Origin: Vicia villosa
Taxonomy: Eukaryota > Streptophyta > Magnoliopsida > Fabales > Fabaceae
Direction: 5' to 3'
Assembly: GCF_029867415.1 (NCBI RefSeq)
Contig: NC_081183.1
Location: forward strand, 115,109,061-115,173,060
DNA: 64,000 nt
The translations under genes and the position numbers were made by a program. Positions 58,180-64,000 of the stretch are shown in pieces (position 1 is the first letter of the stretch; each line of letters begins with the position of its first letter). The notes below the pieces were generated by a model that saw only the letters and a list, made by a program, of their open reading frames with translations, did not search any database and was not told where the DNA came from.

Positions 58180-59502
58180 TGCGTTTCACTCCTTCATGGC
58201 ATGCTGTCACAGATTTTGTCTTAGCTAGGGTCTTAGGCTTTGGTCTTAGTAGTTTTCCTTCCTTGTTACATCTGCTTGTTAAACATCTTCTCATGTAATA
58301 TCGTTTGATTATCAATGAAAAGTTTCTTTGTTTTTACATTCCAGTGATTTTATTTGTCGTTTTATTCATCTGAATCTTTTGAAATATTCTTTTTGATGTT
58401 ATGACAAAAAAGGGGGAGAAGATAAATGATAAATGATTTGATTAATCTATCAGTTGCTGGGTAAAGCTCCCACACATTTACTAACAAGAACTGCAAGTTC
58501 TATATGGTTTAGAGTGTTTTGCAGGTATAAAGAAGTGAAGAGAATCTTCAAAGCAAACACAAGAAGCAAAACCATAAGAAGTGTTATTCTGTAAAAAGAA
58601 TAAGCTCATGGAAACTGAAGCAAGCTGAGTGCTGTCAAGCTTCAGAAATCAGAAGCAAGAAAGAAGAATGAATCAGAAGCACTGATAATAGAATTTGATC
58701 CATATTTGTCTATTTGCTCTGACAAAATTCTATTTGCTCTGATACATTATATTAGCCTATATGGCTCTGATACATATCATGTGTTCGAATATACATTTTA
58801 TGTTCTGACTCATTCATGCTGACTTTTGTCGTTTAGTTTTTGTTCTGTAACATTTCAGGATGTAGAGATGCTCTGATGATGCTCTGGTACATTCAACAAT
58901 GTTCTGATACAAATCTAGCATGAAGTGATGTTGGTAGAAATTCAAAGCTCTGAAGCTATCCGAGGGAAGCAGAAATCAGAAGCTGTGAATGTTCTAAAGA
59001 TCCAGAAAACTCAAGTTCGGAAGCTGTCCTAAATGGAAGCAGAAATCAGAAGCTGTGAATGTTCAGAAGATCAAAGAAATTCAAGTTCTGAAGCTGTCCT
59101 AGATGGAAGCAGAAGTCAGAAGCTGTGAATGTTCAGAAGATCAAAGAAATTCAAGTTCTGAAGCTGTCCTAGATGGAAGCAGGAATCAGAAGCTGTGAGT
59201 GTTCTAGGGATCTAAGGAAATTCTAGTTCTGAAGCTGTCCAATGGAAGCAAAAATCAGAAGCTATGAATTCTCTAAAGACAGAAGCTTATGTGATCGTCT
59301 CTACCGAAATAATCAGGGAAGTCTTTTATTAAATTTCTTCGAGTATTTATTTCAGGGGGAGATTATTTATCTCAGGGGGAGATTGTTAATCTCAGGGGGA
59401 GACATATTCATATGCTTATGCTATAGTTGTGTAATTTGTCTTTTGCCGTCTGCTCTTTCTGATCGCAAATTCATATCATTTATATATGTTTTTGTCATCA
59501 TC
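58180..59502 (+). other. copia-2 3' untranslated region with 70-bp repeats
   Basis: Non-coding. It contains GACAAAAAAGGGGGAGAAG near 58403, a tandem array at 58965-59250 and repeated CAGGGGGAGATT runs at about 59353-59400, the same layout as copia-1. Confidence 0.75.
58965..59250 (+). repeat. 70-bp tandem repeat, 4 copies plus a partial
   Basis: Units start at 58965, 59035, 59105, 59175 and 59244 (GGAAGCAGAAATCAGAAGCT...). Copies two and three are almost identical. The unit differs from the 62-bp copia-1 repeat but shares the CAGAAGC and GAATGTTC elements. Confidence 0.9.
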
Positions 59503-59515
59503 AAAAAGGGGGAGA
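59503..59515 (+). other. copia-2 polypurine tract
   Basis: AAAAAGGGGGAGA directly before the 3' LTR at 59517; identical to copia-1. Confidence 0.88.
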
Positions 59516-59516
59516 T

Positions 59517-60723
59517 TGTTAGAACAAGAATTGTTCTGATCAATTATCTTAGTTTTGATGATAACAATAATATGAATTTTGCTTAAGATTATATGGTACT
59601 CTAATCCAATGCAATTTCCTTTTCAGGAAATATATAAAGAGTATGCATAATTCAGCGCTCAGAAGCTTTGTCTCAAAGGGTTCAGCATGCAACATCAGAA
59701 CATGGTCTGGCAAGACATCAGAAGATGGTCGAAGCAGAATCAGAACATGGGTCTATGGAAGCATCAGAAAAACATGAGATCAGAAGCACTGAAGTTCTGA
59801 TGGTATCACGCTCAGAAGCACTTCAAGGTCAGAAGACCAGAAGATGCTTTGCACCAAGCTGTTTGACTCTGATGATATTCAAACGTAGTATTCACAAACA
59901 TCAGATCAGAAGGAAGTACAAGTGGCAAGCTACACTGACTGACAAAAGGAACGTTAAAAGCTATTATAGGCAACGTCAGTAGACACAGCGTGAACAAGGC
60001 TCGAGGTAGTTGACAAAAGCGTATAACATTAAATGCGATGCTGTACGGAACACGCAAAGCATTAAATGGACTCAACGGTCATCTTCTCCAACGCCTATAA
60101 ATATGAAGTTCTGATGAGAAGCAAGGTTAACGATTCTGAACAAAAACAACTCATATTAACTTGCTGAAACTCTGTTCTACTCAAAGCTCAGAATCTTCAT
60201 CTTCATCAAAGCTCACTACATTGCTGTTGTAATATATTAGTGAGATTAAGCTTAAACGTTAAGAGAAATATCACAGTTTGTGATTATAGCTTTTAAGAAG
60301 CAATTGTAATACTCTTAGAATTGATTACATTAAGTTGTAAGGAACTAGAGTGATCGTGTGGATCAGAATACTCTAGGAAGTCTTAGAGGTTATCTAAGCA
60401 GGTTGTAACTAGAGTGATCGTGTGGATCAGTATACTCTAGAAAGTCTTAGAGGGTATCTAAGCAGTTGTTCCTGGAGTGATCAGTGTGTGATCAGAAGAC
60501 TCTGGAAGACTTAGTTGCTGACTAAGTGGAGAACCATTGTAATCCGTGCGATTAGTGGATTAAATCCTCAGTTGAGGTAAATCATCTCTGCGGGGGTGGA
60601 CTGGAGTAGTTTAGTTAACAACGAACCAGGATAAAAATAACTGTGCAATTTATTTTTATCTGTCAAGTTTTTAAAGCTACACTTATTCAAACCCCCCCTT
60701 TCTAAGTGTTTTTCTATCCTTCA
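59517..60723 (+). repeat. copia-2 3' LTR
   Basis: 1207 bp, same length as the 5' LTR, six differences seen. Followed by the target duplication TTTTC at 60724-60728. Confidence 0.93.
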
Positions 60724-60728
60724 TTTTC

Positions 60729-60860
60729 CTTTTCCTACTTTGGAAACAATAAAAAGTTTGGTCGTGACAAAAACAAAGAAAAATCTTTTTCTTGAGCACT
60801 CGAGCCCAAAGAAGGCATCAGGTGTCTCATCCCACAAACGATGATTTTTTTCCCGCGACA
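60729..60860 (+). repeat. Ogre-2 5' LTR, last part
   Basis: The final 132 bp of the LTR interrupted by copia-2, ending CCCGCGACA at 60860. Confidence 0.8.
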
Positions 60861-61686
60861 GAAAAATGGCGACTTCACTAGGGAAAAGAGACCATCTTTT
60901 TATTGTTTCCAAAGGAAGGGTTAATTCTATTTGCTATATTTTTCATTTTTGTTACATGTGTGGTTCTAGTTCTGTTACTTGTATGGTTCTGTTACAAGTG
61001 ATACATTATGGACAAATCCTAACCCGGATTAAGTACACATAAGAATTAGGTGGAGGGTATAGTCATGTATGGCATACAAGGAGTCCAGTCCTTAAAAAGC
61101 TGGCATGAGAATCCTTCCGCTCAGTGGAGGTTCCTTGTTCATTATTGCTTTCATTGAACTGTAGAAGCTGAGTTGGCCGTAGAACCCCAACCCATCCTGG
61201 CCTTATTAGGTTGTGGCGCAGAAACTATTCAGGGAAGACTTGGATTAGTTGTCATGCGGAGAGCCACACTCAGACGAGTTTTTCTTGAGAATATTACTAG
61301 CTCACAAGTTCAGTTGTGCAAGCCGGTAATATCCGAAAGAAAAATGTAGACTCTGACGTATCAGTAGAACATGTTGTGCAGGTGATTAACCCCTAGTACC
61401 ATCCCATGTTTGGTTCTCTGACCTCATGCTCGTGACGCTGGACCTTTGAACCTATGTGTACCATGTTTGTATTACCATGTTTGCAATACCATGTTTGCAA
61501 TACCATGTTTGCGTTACCATGTTTGCATTACCATGTTTGCTTTACCATGTTTGTATATGTGGCATTCATGCATCCATGCATTCATACATTCATAAAAATA
61601 AAAATAAAAACCCATCTTTTTCCATAAAAACATGATTTTTCCCAAAATTTAGAGAATTTTCTTTGCAAACTTTTAAGGATTAAGTT
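60861..61686 (+). other. Ogre-2 leader with primer site and 15-bp repeats
   Basis: The PBS TGGCGACTTCACTAGGGA (60867-60884) is of tRNA-Arg type but less perfect than in Ogre-1. At about 61457-61552 TACCATGTTTG recurs seven times at a spacing of about 15 bp. No gene before the ATG at 61687. Confidence 0.82.
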
Positions 61687-63048
61687 ATGGAAGGGGTAAA
61701 AAGGCATACCAAAAAGTACGGTTTCAAAGCGCCTGATGTGGAAAAACTGAGAGAGTTAGCATCTTCTGTACAAGATCCTTCCGGTTTTAGGAAAAGTTAT
61801 GGAAAGCTTTTGCCTATCTTGAACACTCATGTTGATGAAGGACTTCTCAAAACTCTGGTTCAGTTCTATGATCCCGTCTACCGATGTTTCACCTTTCCAG
61901 ACTACCAGTTGGTACCAACCTTGGAAGAATATGCCTTTGATTTCGTCGAAACTGGTAGCATGATAGCTTTTGAAGCTATACTAGCCTTGCTCATCTATGG
62001 GTTGGTTCTGTTTCCCAACGTCAACGACTTTGTTGATATCAACGCCATAAAAATCTTTTTGAATGGAAATCATGTTCCGACTTTGCTTGGTGACATGTAT
62101 TTCTCTGTCCATCATAGGAATCGCCAAGGCGGTGGAATCATTGTATGTTGTGCACCTCTGTTGTTCAAATGGATTGTTTCACACTTACCTGAGTCTCCTA
62201 TCTTCACGAAAAACCGAGAAGGTTTGCGTTGGCCTCGAAGACTTATGTCTCTTACTAATAATGATATTCATTGGTATACCTTGGCTCGCTGTGGTACAGA
62301 AACCATTGATAGTTGTGGAGAGTTCGCCAACGTACCCCTCATTGGTACACAAGGAGGAATTAACTACAATCCGGTCTTAGCCCGACGACAACTCGGGTAT
62401 GCAAATTCAACTAAACCCATTGGTCCCACAGTGGAAGGCTACTTCTATCAAGAAGGGGATGATCCTCAGAGGTTGAAAACAAGAATGGTGAGAGCTTGGT
62501 ACGACGTCCGATGGAAAGAAAAAGGTGGGGCAAGAAATTGCATTGCCATGGACGCCTACACCTGCTGGGTAAAGAAAAGAGCAAATGAGTTTCAAATGCC
62601 TTATGCTTATGAAAAACCTGTGTTTCCTGTGGTATCTCAACTGCCTAACATTCCCATTTACACTATGGAGGAATACCAAGACACTTTAGCCAAGATGAGG
62701 TTAGAGAAAGACGCTTGGGAAGAAAAGTTTCGTAAAACTGATGTGAAAAACAGAAGGTTGAAGAAACGAGTGAAAGATCACGAGGAAACCCTCTACTGTC
62801 AAGATGGATGGCTCATGAGTAAAGATGAGAAGATCCGTCAGAAAGACGCTGCAATCAAGAGGTACATCAAAGAAAGCAAGAAAAAGCTTGAAGGCTCAAC
62901 AAGCAACGCTCCAACTCCTAACGATTGGAAGAATGTTGTTGACAAGCTAAGGACCGAAAAGGCCGAATTGAAAGCTCACTATGGGAAAGAAATCCTGAAG
63001 CTCAAGCTGCACAACGCATTTGGTTCTTCGTCTGATGAAGATGCTTAG
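61687..63048 (+). CDS. Ogre-2 ORF1 (unknown function), internally shortened
   Basis: An open frame of 453 codons, the first ORF of an Ogre element. Its domain of unknown function (probably DUF7745) aligns with the Ogre-1 ORF1: FYDPVYRCFTFPDYQLVPTLEE, then ALLIYGLVLFP and GGINYNPVLARRQLGY. After LEEYA it jumps to FDFVETGSM, where Ogre-1 has about 50 more residues, so an in-frame deletion is likely. The C-terminal third is charged and coiled-coil-like (MRLEKDAWEEKFRKTD onward), ending with an acidic GSSSDEDA. No enzyme motif is visible. An open frame does not prove function, because the missing block lies in the conserved domain. Confidence 0.8.
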   Translation: MEGVKRHTKKYGFKAPDVEKLRELASSVQDPSGFRKSYGKLLPILNTHVDEGLLKTLVQFYDPVYRCFTFPDYQLVPTLEEYAFDFVETGSMIAFEAILALLIYGLVLFPNVNDFVDINAIKIFLNGNHVPTLLGDMYFSVHHRNRQGGGIIVCCAPLLFKWIVSHLPESPIFTKNREGLRWPRRLMSLTNNDIHWYTLARCGTETIDSCGEFANVPLIGTQGGINYNPVLARRQLGYANSTKPIGPTVEGYFYQEGDDPQRLKTRMVRAWYDVRWKEKGGARNCIAMDAYTCWVKKRANEFQMPYAYEKPVFPVVSQLPNIPIYTMEEYQDTLAKMRLEKDAWEEKFRKTDVKNRRLKKRVKDHEETLYCQDGWLMSKDEKIRQKDAAIKRYIKESKKKLEGSTSNAPTPNDWKNVVDKLRTEKAELKAHYGKEILKLKLHNAFGSSSDEDA

Positions 63049-63358
63049 GATTGTTTAGCTTTTTACTTATCATTTGCTTCTGTAGGAGCTATGCTCCAAT
63101 GTTGTAACATTTTCCCATAATTTCAATAAAATCACAGTTTGTGTTCCAATGTTTGCAAGAAAATAATCTTTAAAATATTTGGAAAAAATCATAAACTTCT
63201 GTTTTGCATACATCATTCTGCATATCGAGTCTGTTGTCTAGAGTCTTATCTTTTGGATTTTTCTCCATTAGATCGTCAGGCTGTCGCGTCTCAAAGTTTC
63301 TCGACCGCGCTCGCAATCAGATCACAGATACAATACTCGTTCAAGCAGAAGAAGAGTA
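63049..63358 (+). other. Spacer between Ogre-2 ORF1 and gag
   Basis: 310 bp. It contains AATAAA near 63124 and is otherwise unremarkable; the small ORF at 63139-63372 has no recognisable content. Confidence 0.6.
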
Positions 63359-64000
63359 ATGGAACACTCTGAACAAGAGAATATTGAGCTCCATGGTACA
63401 GTTGCCACCCTTCAAGAAAAGTTGGAAAGTCTCACTACTCTGGTTGACTCCTTAATGGCCGCACAGAATCAGCCGCCGCCACCCAACAGTCAAGCAACAG
63501 TGACATCTGAAGTCACTACTCCAGTCTCTACAGTTGCATTCAGCATTCCATCTTTCTCCATGCCAGAAGGTTGGGGCACGCCTTTCAGCTTTGGTACGGG
63601 TTTTCGCCATAATTTCTCTGGGATTCCAACATCCACAACTGAAGCCCCCGCTGCACAAGGTTCACTGTTCACTCCAAATCAGGGGGTAGTTTTTTCTCAG
63701 ATCACTATGGCACTCTCTTAACCCACTATGACAGTTGCGACTCCTATGGTTCACACTGTTCCTTATGAAGGCAATGAGATTTATCATGATCAAGGTGATA
63801 GCACAAATCAGCGAAACCTTGTGGAAGATCTCCAAGAGCAGTTTAACAAGATACAGGTAGAAGTTAAAGCTATTCGTGGGAAAGACTTGTTCGGGAAGAA
63901 TGCCCAGGAGCTATGCTTAGTTCCCAGTGTACAAATACCTGCTAAATTCAAGGTCCCTGACTTTGAGAAATACAAAGGTAGTTCTTGTCCACAAATTCAT
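63359..64000 (+). pseudogene. Ogre-2 gag, N-terminal part with one stop
   Basis: Starts MEHSEQENIELHGTVATLQE at 63359 with a short coiled coil and a Pro/Ser/Thr-rich segment (FSIPSFSMPEGWGTPFSFG). A TAA interrupts at 63719-63721. The same frame continues (NLVEDLQEQFNKIQVEVKAI, then VQIPAKFKVPDFEKYKG), which leads into the Ogre gag domain, and leaves the window. The N-terminal region is quite unlike the Ogre-1 gag, consistent with a different subfamily. Confidence 0.8.

Larger units (their letters stand above)
41941..60723 (+). mobile_element. copia-2: young SIRE/Maximus-type element
   Basis: Complete element bounded by TTTTC (41936-41940 and 60724-60728). It spans 18,783 bp, of which 9,161 bp are the nested gypsy-2 with its duplicated target; copia-2 itself is about 9.6 kb. 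Both LTRs are 1207 bp and differ at six positions by my count (about 0.5%). Gag is intact. Pol shows no stop apart from the insertion. The third ORF is reduced to a fragment. Before gypsy-2 inserted it may have been competent for transposition. Confidence 0.93.
37102..64000 (+). mobile_element. Ogre-2: Tat/Ogre-type gypsy element, 5' part
   Basis: LTR (37102-41940 plus 60729-60860), tRNA-Arg PBS, ORF1 and the start of gag, running off the right edge. It is inserted in the Ogre-1 pol and is itself interrupted by copia-2 in its LTR. Its LTR and gag differ strongly from Ogre-1, so it belongs to another Ogre/Tat subfamily. Confidence 0.87.

Noticed and set aside
1..64000. A host gene or gene cluster between the elements
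   Set aside because: All long open frames are retroelement proteins, and junctions pass directly from one element to the next with no unexplained stretch large enough for a gene.

Overview
The window is plant nuclear repeat DNA. I see no convincing host gene. Almost every base belongs to LTR retrotransposons inserted into one another, plus one small DNA transposon. The best guess for the organism is a legume, probably tribe Fabeae (pea, vetch, lentil or grass pea). Two Ogre/Tat elements with tRNA-Arg-type primer sites and very long LTRs, SIRE/Maximus-type copia elements and Tekay-type chromoviruses together fit such a genome. The species cannot be fixed from this sequence.

Layout. (1) 1-1536: two partial minus-strand LTRs that begin TGTCATA, nested in one another. 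(2) 1537-26270: a minus-strand tandem array of one internally deleted Tekay-like gypsy family, in the order internal A (1537-4126), LTR L1 (4127-4482 plus 15708-17855), internal B (17856-20944), LTR L2 (20945-23448), internal C (23449-26270). (3) 4483-15707: copia element copia-1 (SIRE type) inserted in L1 with an AAACC target duplication. Its gag and pol are decayed but a 791-codon third ORF is intact. (4) 26271-37101: Ogre-1 inserted in C (LTR, PBS, ORF1, gag-pro, start of pol). Its ORF1 carries a 733-bp hAT-type MITE and an 808-bp tandem duplication. (5) 37102-64000: Ogre-2 inserted in the Ogre-1 pol, running off the right edge. (6) 41941-60723: copia-2 inserted in the Ogre-2 LTR with a TTTTC target duplication. 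(7) 45358-54513: gypsy-2, a minus-strand non-autonomous Tekay-like element inserted in the copia-2 pol with an AGAAG target duplication.

This is a five-level nest: Tekay array > Ogre-1 > Ogre-2 > copia-2 > gypsy-2. LTR divergence, counted by eye, agrees with the nesting order: about 2.8% for copia-1, 0.5% for copia-2 and 0.16% for gypsy-2. The most interesting points are these: the youngest element cannot encode its own polymerase; a 113-bp non-coding block is almost unchanged between two otherwise diverged gypsy families; all four gypsy copies carry a UGA between gag and protease; both copia elements place pol in the +1 frame relative to gag; and copia-2 is young although most of its third ORF is gone.
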